This document shows positions 8,140 through 15,736 of a stretch of 19,936 nt of DNA, piece by piece. Position 1 is the stretch's first letter. Every line of letters starts with the position of its first letter. The notes below the pieces were generated by a model, which had not been told where the DNA came from, made no database searches, and saw only the letters and a list, made by a program, of their open reading frames with translations. The DNA is taken from the NCBI GenBank assembly GCA_964464385.1, contig CAYXFZ010000045.1, forward strand, positions 1-19,936. Direction: 5' to 3'. A program made the translations under genes and the position numbers. The DNA is from CAYXFZ01 sp964464385. Its GTDB lineage: Bacteria > Planctomycetota > UBA1135.

Positions 8140-8499
8140 ATGAACAGCGCAAGTGATGAACGGATTGCACGAATGACATTTGCCTCCGTGTATCCGCACT
8201 ATGTCACAAAGGTCGAAAAGAAAGGCCGATCAAAAAAAGAACTGCACCAAGTGATTGAGTGGTTGACGGGTTTTGACGATCGCCTTTTGCAAAAGAAAAT
8301 TTCGGACGAAGAGACCATTGAGCAGTTCTTTCAGCATGCCCAAATCCATCCGAATGCACACCTCATCACTGGAGTAATCTGCGGGTATCGGGTGGAAGAG
8401 ATTGCCAACCCGTTGACTCAACAGGTCAGGTATCTAGATAAGTTGGTCGATGAACTGGCAAGAGGACGAAAAATGGAGAAGATCCTTCGGGGCGGGTAA
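8140..8499 (+). CDS. DUF2200 family protein
   Basis: A 119-residue cytoplasmic protein that matches DUF2200 over its whole length. Recognisable stretches are RIARMTFASVYPHYVTKVEKKGR near the N-terminus (residues about 7-29), IEWLTGFDDRLL, HLITGVICGYRVEEI and RYLDKLVDELARGRKMEKIL at the C-terminus. The family has no established biochemical role. It is mostly helical in appearance and often encoded as a lone accessory gene. The coding sequence is visibly richer in A and T than its neighbours (runs such as AAAAAAAGAA), suggesting horizontal acquisition. No strong Shine-Dalgarno is present, so it may depend on coupling to the small ORF ending 13 bases upstream. It converges with the formiminotransferase gene. 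Confidence 0.9.
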   Translation: MNSASDERIARMTFASVYPHYVTKVEKKGRSKKELHQVIEWLTGFDDRLLQKKISDEETIEQFFQHAQIHPNAHLITGVICGYRVEEIANPLTQQVRYLDKLVDELARGRKMEKILRGG

Positions 8500-8605
8500 T
8501 TTTCCTTTCCACCGAACGAGAGCTCGGTTTCCGATTTTATCAATGAGGCCATCCATTTTTGGTCAGAACATGGGCTGTTGCTGGTGTCCTGTGTGAGGCG
8601 GGGGT

Positions 8606-10294
8606 TTAGGCCAACTTCTTTTCGACCAGGGCCAGGATTTCGGATTCGGTGGCCTGGGTTGCCGTGGCGATGCGGGTGGCTTCGGCCAGGATTTCGGCGC
8701 GTTTGCTTTCGTCCTTTAGATCGGCGGCGTTGATGCGCACGTTGAGGTGGGCACCCATCACGGCGGAGCGGGCGCAGAGGGCGGCGACGCCAGCATCGGA
8801 GGCTGAGGCGGCGAGGCCATCTTGGGCCATGGCCTGGGCCACTTGCAGGGATCGTTGCGCCACGCGCATGACGCGAAGGGGCACTTCCATCGAGTCCAGC
8901 ACGGCGGCTTGAGTCGCCTGTTCTTTGGCGGCCTTTTCTTCGGGTGTCGTTTCGGCCAGGCGCCACGAGGCCATGACTGCGCGGAAGGCATCGGTGTCCT
9001 CATCCACCAAGCGCAATAATTCGTCTTGGCAGTCCTTGCCCTTTTCGGCCCAAGTGGAAAATTCTTGCCAACGCTCATCCCAACCCTGTTTGTGGCTAGA
9101 AAGGTTGGCGACCATGGCACCAAGTGCCGCACCAAACGCGCCCAGGGCCGCGGCGATGGACCCTCCGCCGGGGGCGGGGGATTCCGAGGCGGTCTCTTCC
9201 GTGAAACCGCGCAGGGAAAGATCCGTCAAGAGGGAGCGGTCATCCATGCCCGCAATCGCGTATTCGATGATGGCCTTGTCCGGCTCAAAAGGTTTGAGTT
9301 CGTCCAAGCCCAAGGACTTCACCGCGATCTTGATGAGTTCAGAATCTGAAATGCCGGTGGAGCGCTTTTGTTTGCGGAGAAAGTGGCGGCCAGCATCCAG
9401 CATGGCCGCCAGCGGGATCAAACCCACGAGTTCCGAGCCGGTGACGCGCACGCCGCGAGCCAGGGCCTTGGCGCAGACTTCATCAAAGGCCACAGGAACC
9501 GAAGTGATCGAGATGTCGGTCAGGTTCATGGAAACTTGGCAGATGCCGTATTCCTCAATGAACCAACCAATGCCCTTGCACGCCCTGAGACTGCCCGGGG
9601 CCCAGACCGCTTTGCCTTGCGCGTCGCGCACGACCTCGCCCGTGAGGGGGCAGGGTGCGCGTTGCATGCGACCCTTTTCGCGGACATCAAAGGCAATGGC
9701 GTTGGCGCGCCGCGTTGAAGTGGTGTTGAGGTTGATGTTGTAAGCGACTAGAAAATTGCGCGCGCTGACGGCCGTGGCCCCGGTGGTGGGCTGAAATTCT
9801 GCGGGGCCGTAATCCGGCGCCCATTCTGGGTCTTGCAGTCTTTGGGCCAAGGCCTCGTATTCGCCGGCACGAACCACGGCTAAATTTTTCCGATCGGGTT
9901 TCTTGGCGGCATGCTCGTAGCAATAAATTGTCAGCCCCGCTTCTTCACCCAGGCGTCGGCCGAGTTCGTGTGCGTATTCGACCGTCTGTTCCATGTTGAG
10001 GCCAGCGATGGGCACCAAAGGGCAGACATCCATGGCACCAAAGCGCGGGTGCTCTCCGGAGTGCTTCGTCATGTCAATGGTCTTGGCCGCAACGTTGGCG
10101 GCGGCCACGGCCGCATCCAGGACCGCGTTCGGAGTGCCGACGAAGGTCATGACCGTGCGGTTGGTGGCCGCACCGGGATCCACGTCCAACAAATGCACGC
10201 CTTCGCATTGACGGATGGCGTCCGCAATCGCCTCGATGATCGCCGGGTCGCGACCCTCGGAGAAATTGGGAACACATTCCAGAATGGGCTTCAT
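8606..10294 (-). CDS. ftcD: Bifunctional glutamate formimidoyltransferase / formimidoyl-THF cyclodeaminase
   Basis: A 562-residue fusion of histidine-degradation enzymes. The N-terminal part (about 1-340) transfers the formimino group from formiminoglutamate to tetrahydrofolate. It begins MKPILECVPNFSEGRD and has GEHPRFGAMDVCP, with His82 at the same position as the catalytic His of mammalian FTCD. The C-terminal part (about 355-562) is the cyclodeaminase, releasing ammonia to give methenyl-THF; it has SPAPGGGSIAAA (372-383) and VDEDTDAF (430-437), the latter covering the catalytic Asp region. The frame extends upstream to 10387, but residues before MKPILE lack homology and overlap the thioesterase, so 10294 was chosen. 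The thioesterase stop lies 26 bases upstream, so the two probably form an operon. No other hut genes are in the window. Confidence 0.95.
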   Translation of the reverse strand: MKPILECVPNFSEGRDPAIIEAIADAIRQCEGVHLLDVDPGAATNRTVMTFVGTPNAVLDAAVAAANVAAKTIDMTKHSGEHPRFGAMDVCPLVPIAGLNMEQTVEYAHELGRRLGEEAGLTIYCYEHAAKKPDRKNLAVVRAGEYEALAQRLQDPEWAPDYGPAEFQPTTGATAVSARNFLVAYNINLNTTSTRRANAIAFDVREKGRMQRAPCPLTGEVVRDAQGKAVWAPGSLRACKGIGWFIEEYGICQVSMNLTDISITSVPVAFDEVCAKALARGVRVTGSELVGLIPLAAMLDAGRHFLRKQKRSTGISDSELIKIAVKSLGLDELKPFEPDKAIIEYAIAGMDDRSLLTDLSLRGFTEETASESPAPGGGSIAAALGAFGAALGAMVANLSSHKQGWDERWQEFSTWAEKGKDCQDELLRLVDEDTDAFRAVMASWRLAETTPEEKAAKEQATQAAVLDSMEVPLRVMRVAQRSLQVAQAMAQDGLAASASDAGVAALCARSAVMGAHLNVRINAADLKDESKRAEILAEATRIATATQATESEILALVEKKLA

Positions 10295-10320
10295 GAGGTT
10301 TTGGCCGAAGAGTTTGGAAC

Positions 10321-10740
10321 TTACAGAATAACCGAGTCCAGAAAACTCTGGGGTGCGGCGCAAGTGGAGCGCGTGGCGGGATCCCACCAGACCATGGTGG
10401 CCTCAGCCTCGGCCCAGGGCGTGCCATCCGGCCCCAGGACGCGGTAGGCCTGGGTGAAGGATCGTGTGCCAATCCGAGTCGTACCCATTTCTACCGTGAC
10501 TTTGGCGGGGCCATGACCCGGGGCCAAGAAACGAATCAGGACCGTGCCCAAGAGAAAACCGAAGCCGGGTTCTTCTTCGATGAGGCCGCGAGCCTCGAAA
10601 TACTTGTAGCGCGCTTCTTCCATCAGGTTGAGGTAGATCGCGTTGTTGAGGACCCCGACGCGGTCCTCGTCGGCCCATCGCGTGGCCAATGTGCAGCGGA
10701 AATCGAGTTCTTGGGAGGGAGGGACTTGTGGGGTGGACAT
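10321..10740 (-). CDS. Hotdog-fold acyl-CoA thioesterase (4HBT/YbgC type)
   Basis: A 139-residue protein matching the 4-hydroxybenzoyl-CoA thioesterase-like branch of the hotdog fold. It should hydrolyse an acyl-CoA in the cytoplasm. The N-terminal motif RWADEDRVGVLNNAIYLNLMEEAR (residues 21-44) corresponds to the family 'DxDxxGHVNNxxYxxxxEEAR'. Asp26 is the likely catalytic acid, and the usual His of GHVNN is Val here. The central strands FGFLLGTVLIRFLAPG and IGTRSFTQAYRV follow the family order. The frame is open to 10827, but ATG 10740 begins the conserved part. It lies 26 bases upstream of ftcD and diverges from the epimerase gene 85 bases away. The acyl substrate cannot be inferred; CoA recycling with the neighbouring propionyl-CoA genes is possible. 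Confidence 0.82.
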   Translation of the reverse strand: MSTPQVPPSQELDFRCTLATRWADEDRVGVLNNAIYLNLMEEARYKYFEARGLIEEEPGFGFLLGTVLIRFLAPGHGPAKVTVEMGTTRIGTRSFTQAYRVLGPDGTPWAEAEATMVWWDPATRSTCAAPQSFLDSVIL

Positions 10741-10773
10741 GGATTCGGCAGATGCAGGAAGGAATGCGGCGGA

Positions 10774-10781
10774 ACTATACT
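10774..10781. promoter_or_regulatory. Candidate back-to-back -10 elements in divergent spacer
   Basis: The 85-base spacer between the thioesterase and epimerase starts contains ACTATACT. On the plus strand TATACT (10776-10781) and on the minus strand TATAGT (10779-10774) each match the sigma-70 -10 consensus at five of six bases. Predicted leaders would be about 38 and 27 bases. No good -35 box is seen at the right distance on either strand, so this is only a candidate. Confidence 0.25.
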
Positions 10782-10825
10782 TCGCGCCTCCCAGCGGGCT
10801 GCTTCTGTCCTGCTGGCCTACTGCC

Positions 10826-11239
10826 ATGAGTCGAGTCGAGGGAGTGGATCACATCGCCATCGCCGTCGAGAATCTCGACGAGGCGACCCGGCTCTGGCGA
10901 GATTCCTTTGGTTTGCGCGAGGGTGGACGCGAGCACCTGGAGGCTGAGGGTGTTCAGGTGCAAATGATGTGGGCGGGCGAGACCCGCATCGAGTTGATTG
11001 CTGCGGATGGGCCCAACTCTCCTCTCGATGCTTATTTGAAGAAACGAGGCCCGGGTCTGCACCATTTGGCCTTGAAGGTGCCCCACTGTGCCACCGCTGC
11101 CGCCGAGGTGGAGGCGGCCGGGGGCCAACTGGCCGGCGCCCCCGATCGGCCCGGGGCCCACGGCACGCGCATTGCCTTTGTGCACCCCAAATCCACTGCC
11201 GGGGTGCTCCTGGAATTGGTTGAAGAAGACCCATCATGA
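10826..11239 (+). CDS. mce: Methylmalonyl-CoA epimerase
   Basis: A 137-residue VOC/glyoxalase-superfamily enzyme that racemises (S)- to (R)-methylmalonyl-CoA, linking propionyl-CoA carboxylase to the mutase. The start VEGVDHIAIAVENLDEA is typical of the family. Likely metal ligands, by the two-module VOC layout, are His9 (DHIAI), Glu56 (RIELIA), His80 (LHHLAL) and Glu130 (LLELVE). Other family marks are the GPGLHHLAL segment and HPKSTAGVLLELVE near the end. The length equals the usual size. ATG 10826 starts the conserved region; the longer open frame runs into the divergent thioesterase. Its stop overlaps the carboxyltransferase gene by ATGA, making it the first gene of the operon. Confidence 0.93.
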   Translation: MSRVEGVDHIAIAVENLDEATRLWRDSFGLREGGREHLEAEGVQVQMMWAGETRIELIAADGPNSPLDAYLKKRGPGLHHLALKVPHCATAAAEVEAAGGQLAGAPDRPGAHGTRIAFVHPKSTAGVLLELVEEDPS

Positions 11240-12763
11240 CTCAAAAAGTAACCGAAAGGCTGGAGTCCTTGCGCGCCCAAGCTGTCCTGGGTGGCGGCGA
11301 AAAACGGATTGAGGCGCAACACGCCAAGGGCAAACTCACGGCCCGCGAGCGGGTAGACCTTTTGCTGGATCCGGGCTCCTTTGAAGAGACCGGGGCACTT
11401 GTTGCCCATCGTTGCGACAACTTCGGCATGGAGAAGCAACGCATTCCGGGCGATGGTGTGGTCACGGGGACGGGCACGGTGGACGGCCGTCGGGTGGCCG
11501 TGTTCAGCCAAGACTTCACGGTGTTTGGCGGCTCGCTCTCGGAAATGCACGCCAAAAAGATTTGTGACCTGATGGATCTTGCGATGCGCATTGGCATTCC
11601 GATTCTGGGGCTGAATGATTCAGGCGGCGCGCGCATTCAAGAGGGAGTCGTTTCCTTGGCGGGTTACTCCGACATTTTTCTGCGCAACACTTTGGCCAGC
11701 GGCGTCGTGCCGCAACTCTCGGCCATCTTGGGGCCTTGCGCGGGTGGCTCAGTCTATAGTCCAGCCTTGACGGATTATATTTTCATGGTGCAAGGGTCTT
11801 CTTATATGCACATCACCGGACCGGATGTGGTCAAGACCGTGACCCAAGAGGACGTAACCTCCGAGGATCTCGGCGGCGCCTCGGTGCATGGTTCCATTTC
11901 CGGGGTGAGCCATTTCACTTGCGCCGATGATCCGGAATGTTTGGTGCAAATGCGCCGCTTGCTCAGCTTCTTGCCGGCCAACAACGCCGAAGAGCCGCCC
12001 TTTGTGGCCGCCGAGGACCCTGCAGACCGACTCGCCCCGGAACTCGAGGAATTGATTCCAGAATCTCCGGATCAACCCTACGACATTCACAAAGTGATTG
12101 CCGCCGTCTGCGATGACGGCGATTTTTTGGAGGTGCAGTCCTCCTGGGCGCGGAATATCGTGGTCGGCTTCGCCCGTTTGGGCGGCCACACCGTGGGCAT
12201 CATCGGCAACCAACCTGCCGTGCTCGCCGGGGTCTNNNNNNNNNNGCTTCATAAGATTTTGTGATGCCTTTTCCATTCCCTTGGTGACCTTCGAAGATGT
12301 GCCCGGATTCATGCCCGGGACGCAGGAAGAACACGGCGGCATCATTCGTCACGGCGCCAAGCTTTTGTACGCCTATTGCGAGGCAACGGTGCCCAAACTC
12401 ACGGTGATCTTACGCAAGGCTTATGGCGGGGCGTATTGCGTTCTGTCCAGCAAGCACACGCGCGGCGATTGGAATGTGGCCTGGCCCAGCGCCCAAATTG
12501 CGGTCATGGGGGCCGAGGGCGCAGCCAAAATTATTTTCCGTCGTGAGATTGCCGCTGCCGAGGATTCTGAAGCTACCCAAACCGAAAAGATTGCCGAGTA
12601 CGAGGACAAATTTGCCAATCCTTTTATGGCGGCAGAAATGGGCTACATTGATGATGTGATCTCGCCGGCCGAGACGCGCCCTCGTTTGATCCGTGCCTTG
12701 GAATTGTTTCGCACCAAGCGATCCCACAATCCGCCCAAAAAGCACGGCTCGATTCCTCTGTGA
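11236..12763 (+). CDS. pccB: Propionyl-CoA carboxylase beta (carboxyltransferase) subunit, interrupted by assembly gap
   Basis: The biotin-dependent carboxyltransferase subunit, moving CO2 from carboxybiotin to an acyl-CoA, probably propionyl-CoA. The N-terminal half shows GLNDSGGARIQEGVVSL (residues 125-141) and LGPCAGGSVYSPALTDY, forming the acyl-CoA oxyanion site. After the gap come FCDAFSIPLVTFEDVPGF, GTQEEHGGIIRHGAKLLYAY, RKAYGGAYCVLSSKH and AWPSAQIAVMGAEGA. The ten N at 12236-12245 break the frame: upstream reads T as codon position 1, and downstream reads GC as positions 2-3. By homology about 11 codons are affected and about 30 bases are missing, giving roughly 515 residues in total. 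The frame break is therefore an assembly artefact, not a pseudogene. ATGA overlap with mce; 38 bases to the biotin carboxylase. Confidence 0.93.
12236..12245. other. Assembly gap (10 N)
   Basis: Ten unknown bases inside pccB. The count is not a multiple of three and does not restore the frame seen on the two sides, so it is a placeholder and not a measured length. Conserved family sequence predicts about 30 missing bases. Confidence 0.98.
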
Positions 12764-12801
12764 CCGATTTCGCAAAATTGGCGCCGCCCTTCTAGAAAAT
12801 T

Positions 12802-14334
12802 TTGAGCGCTTCCAAACGAACCGGCTCGCCCTTCCAAAAAATTCTCATTGCCAATCGAGGTGAGATTGCGGTTCGGATTTTACGCACCTGCCGCGAGATG
12901 GGCATTCGCACGGTGGCGGTGTATTCGGAACCGGATCCGGCCTCACTGCACGTGCGTTACGCTGACGAGGCCGTGGCCTTGGGGGGCAAGACGCCCGCCG
13001 AGTCCTATTTGCGGATGGACGCCATTTTGGAAATCGCCCAGCGCGTTGGTGCCGAGGCCATCCACCCTGGCTTTGGTTTCTTGGCCGAGAATGGCGAGTT
13101 TGCGGCCAAGGTCCAGGCTGCTGGTCTGGTTTTCATTGGCCCTTCGCCTGAGGCCATGCTCACCATGGGCGACAAGTTGGCTTCGCGGTGCGCCATGCTT
13201 GCGGCAGGTGTGCCGGTGGTGCCCGGCGCCACCGAGTCTGCCGCCTCGGCCCAGGATGCCTGTGATTCCGCCCATGAGGTTGGCTATCCCATCATGCTCA
13301 AGGCCTCGGCAGGCGGCGGAGGCAAGGGCATTCGCGTTGTCCGTGGGCCCGAGGAAATGGACTCCGCCTTTGCCATGGCCAGCGGCGAGGCGCTCTCTGC
13401 CTTTGGCGATGGGCGCATGTACGTCGAAAAGTTCATTGAGAACCCGAGGCATATCGAGGTGCAGGTTTTGGGCGATCGCCATGGCAAGGTGATTGCGGTT
13501 GGCGAACGTGAGTGCTCGGTGCAACGCCGCCACCAAAAGTTGGTCGAGGAATGCCCCTCACCGGCCGTGGATGCGGCCGCTCGACTCCAACTTTCCGAGG
13601 CCGCGATTGCCGCCGCAAAAGCGGTGGATTACTGCACCGCCGGCACCGTTGAATTTTTGTGGTCCAAGGGCGAGTTTTGGTTCCTGGAAATGAACACCCG
13701 CATTCAGGTCGAGCATGGCATCACCGAAGAGGTCTATGGGATTGATTTGATCGAGTGGATGCTGCGCACGGCGGCGGGCGAGGCCCTGCCCTTCGAAAAC
13801 TTTTTGGAGCCGGAGCGCCATGCCATCGAGGTGCGCATCAATGCCGAAGATACTGAGATGGGTTTCATGCCCGCCATGGGCGTGGTGTACAACTTGCGCT
13901 TGCCGGGTGGCCCCGGCATCCGCGTGGATGCGGCGCTGCATGCCGGCATGGAAGTCACCCCGTATTACGATTCCATGCTGGCAAAAATCATTGCTTCGGG
14001 GCCGACTCGAAAACACGCCTTGTCCCGGATGGAACGAGCCCTGCAGGAATTGCATGTCGGCGGCCTACCCACCACTGCGCCCATCGCCCTGCAAGTATTG
14101 CGGCACCCTGATTTTCGTTCTGGCCAATACTCGACCGAAATTTTGGAGAATATGTTGGCAGGAGAATCTCCTTCAGAGCAGGAACACTTGCAAGCGGCTG
14201 CCATCATTGCCGCGCTGCACCGTTACCACGTGGCCAAGAAGCAATCGCTGCGGACAGAGGATGGTCCCGGTGCTCGCCGCAATCCTTGGCAAGAGTTGGC
14301 CCGCCGCGAACAAATGCGAGGACTGCGGTCATGA
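12802..14334 (+). CDS. accC: Biotin carboxylase subunit of acyl-CoA (propionyl-CoA) carboxylase
   Basis: A 510-residue ATP-grasp enzyme that carboxylates biotin using ATP and bicarbonate. Motifs in order: FQKILIANRGEIAVR (11-25), the ATP lid GGGGKGIR (171-178), HIEVQVLGD (217-225), ECSVQRRHQK (238-247) and EMNTRIQVEH (296-305). The core ends near residue 450. A 60-residue tail follows, ending in NPWQELARREQMRGL, which resembles the junction found in fused propionyl-CoA carboxylase alpha chains before the BT domain. The start must be TTG 12802, because an in-frame TAG lies at 12793 and the next ATG is inside the conserved fold. It lies 38 bases after pccB, and its stop overlaps the carrier gene by ATGA. 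It acts with the adjacent subunits; sharing with fatty-acid synthesis cannot be excluded. Confidence 0.94.
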   Translation: MSASKRTGSPFQKILIANRGEIAVRILRTCREMGIRTVAVYSEPDPASLHVRYADEAVALGGKTPAESYLRMDAILEIAQRVGAEAIHPGFGFLAENGEFAAKVQAAGLVFIGPSPEAMLTMGDKLASRCAMLAAGVPVVPGATESAASAQDACDSAHEVGYPIMLKASAGGGGKGIRVVRGPEEMDSAFAMASGEALSAFGDGRMYVEKFIENPRHIEVQVLGDRHGKVIAVGERECSVQRRHQKLVEECPSPAVDAAARLQLSEAAIAAAKAVDYCTAGTVEFLWSKGEFWFLEMNTRIQVEHGITEEVYGIDLIEWMLRTAAGEALPFENFLEPERHAIEVRINAEDTEMGFMPAMGVVYNLRLPGGPGIRVDAALHAGMEVTPYYDSMLAKIIASGPTRKHALSRMERALQELHVGGLPTTAPIALQVLRHPDFRSGQYSTEILENMLAGESPSEQEHLQAAAIIAALHRYHVAKKQSLRTEDGPGARRNPWQELARREQMRGLRS

Positions 14335-14855
14335 AGTATTTCGTGGATGGGCCCGGGGATCCGTTGGAGATTGAACTCCAGGATCAGGGGGATGGCAAAT
14401 ACCTCATTAAAGTAGCCGGTCGCCAAATTCAGGGCCACATCCAGGATGTGGATCGCATTGGCCAGTACGCCGTTTCCCTGGATGAGCAAAGTTTCGCCGC
14501 CTCGATTGAGGCCAGCCAGGATCCGACCGATCTACACGTCGCCATAGCCGGCCTGCGCTGGCACTTTCGCATTCGCGACGAACGCGAGGAGGCCGCCGGT
14601 GCCCTGGAATCGGCCGCCGGTGGCCGGGCCGAAAACATTCAGGCCATGATGCCCGGCCTCGTGGCCAAGATCATGGTCGAGGTGGGGCACGTCCTGGAGC
14701 CCGGCAGCCCCGTGTTGGTGCTCGAGGCCATGAAAATGCAAAACGAGGTCGTGACCGAACAGGGCGGTCGCATTGCCGAAATCTTCGTCCAAGAGGGCAA
14801 GGCGGTCGAAACCGGCTCCAACATGGTGCGTCTCGAACCGTTCGAAGAGGGCTAG
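14331..14855 (+). CDS. Biotin carboxyl carrier protein of the acyl-CoA carboxylase
   Basis: A 174-residue carrier. The C-terminal biotinyl domain (residues about 100-172) has MMPGLVAKIMVEVGHVLEPG and the biotin-attachment motif EAMKMQNEV, with Lys135 as the biotinylated lysine. The N-terminal 85 residues are beta-rich (KYLIKVAGRQIQGHIQ, LHVAIAGLRWHFRIRDE). They look like the BT-type barrel that links the biotin carboxylase and carrier domains in fused propionyl-CoA carboxylase alpha chains. A short Ala/Gly-rich linker (86-100) joins the two. ATG 14331 overlaps the biotin carboxylase stop (ATGA), so the pair is probably a split alpha chain made in equal amounts. The stop sits in a CTAG shared with the stop of the convergent gene. 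Confidence 0.92.
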   Translation: MKYFVDGPGDPLEIELQDQGDGKYLIKVAGRQIQGHIQDVDRIGQYAVSLDEQSFAASIEASQDPTDLHVAIAGLRWHFRIRDEREEAAGALESAAGGRAENIQAMMPGLVAKIMVEVGHVLEPGSPVLVLEAMKMQNEVVTEQGGRIAEIFVQEGKAVETGSNMVRLEPFEEG

Positions 14856-15736
14856 GAACCCGAAGCTGATTCGTTTCGGTTCTGGGGCGGGAGCATGTTG
14901 CCCACCGCAAGTTCCATGACCCGAATCTGGCTCTCGGCAACCCAGCCGTGGATGACCTTGCGAATGTCCTTGCCCTCTTGATCCAAGGTTCTGAGGGTCG
15001 GCCACATGATGAGAATGTGGCGCACGTGGGTTTGGTCTCCATCGGGTTGTTCGCCGCGCTCGTAGTCCGTGACTTGCAGGACATGAAGTCCATACTTGGT
15101 CCAAAAAGGGGCCGAAAGTTCGTCGAGGGGCATCGTGTGGGACAGACGATCAAAGGGTTGCGTGGCCACTGCGCGAGCGAAAGTGTATTGACCATCCAGC
15201 GGCGCATCTTCGTCATCGTCCTCGGAATAGCGAGCGACGACCTCCGCGAATTCCATGCCGCCCTGCAGGGCGGCGAGTGCCTCATCCATTCGAACTCGCA
15301 TGCCGGCCTCCTCTGCGCCGAGGCGAGCGCGGAGAACCCGAAGGGGGATTAGGGACTCGAGCGCATCCCGCATGAGAAGATCCGGACTTCCCTTGCGGAA
15401 AGATTGGTAGTAATGAAAGAGTTCGTTGAGCTCGGGGCCGGTGATCGGCAGTCCATCCACCTCAAATAGGGTCCGAGGGGAGAGGAAGGGGCCCGGTGGG
15501 GGGGAGAAATCTCGGGGGCCGGTGGGTTGGGCGCCGAAGGGATTCAGGCCGCCAGGGATCGCCTGATTTGGACTCGAAAGGACCACGTCCTTGGTGCGGC
15601 CCGTGAGGGGCATGGGCGCAAGGCTGGGCCCATCATCTTTGCGAATGACCGGAGGTTGACTGCCGCGCTGGCCCGGAGTTTCGACAACGGCGCCGAGGAA
15701 AAAAGACAAAAGGAGGAAGGCGGCGGGGCGATTCAT
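14852..15736 (-). CDS. Exported PpiC/parvulin-like peptidyl-prolyl isomerase homologue with unusual motif order
   Basis: A 294-residue protein with an N-terminal hydrophobic signal (residues 5-18) and a proline-rich stretch to about 90. Residues 115-150 are a helical, SurA-like segment. Residues 160-226 match the later part of a parvulin domain: MEFAEVVARYSED, then Gly182, then PLDELSAPFWTKYGLHVLQVTDYE. The motif that usually opens a parvulin domain (HVRHILI) occurs after this, at residues 237-243. So the first strand is either moved to the C-terminal side or belongs to a second, incomplete domain. Periplasmic folding of envelope proteins is the likely role; activity is uncertain. The start (ATG 15736) overlaps the sulfatase-like stop by ATGA; the stop overlaps the convergent carrier gene by four bases. 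Confidence 0.72.
   Translation of the reverse strand: MNRPAAFLLLSFFLGAVVETPGQRGSQPPVIRKDDGPSLAPMPLTGRTKDVVLSSPNQAIPGGLNPFGAQPTGPRDFSPPPGPFLSPRTLFEVDGLPITGPELNELFHYYQSFRKGSPDLLMRDALESLIPLRVLRARLGAEEAGMRVRMDEALAALQGGMEFAEVVARYSEDDDEDAPLDGQYTFARAVATQPFDRLSHTMPLDELSAPFWTKYGLHVLQVTDYERGEQPDGDQTHVRHILIMWPTLRTLDQEGKDIRKVIHGWVAESQIRVMELAVGNMLPPQNRNESASGS

Noticed and set aside
8511..8528. Short hairpin between convergent DUF2200 and ftcD, possible terminator
   Set aside because: The stem is only five base pairs with an eight-base loop and no solid T-run on either strand.
8925..9743. 272-codon plus-strand frame
   Set aside because: It is antisense to the conserved FTCD enzyme; a Ser/Arg-rich shadow with no motif.
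12231..12763. pccB as a frameshifted pseudogene
   Set aside because: The break coincides exactly with the N run, and both sides are intact and conserved; an assembly artefact explains it better.
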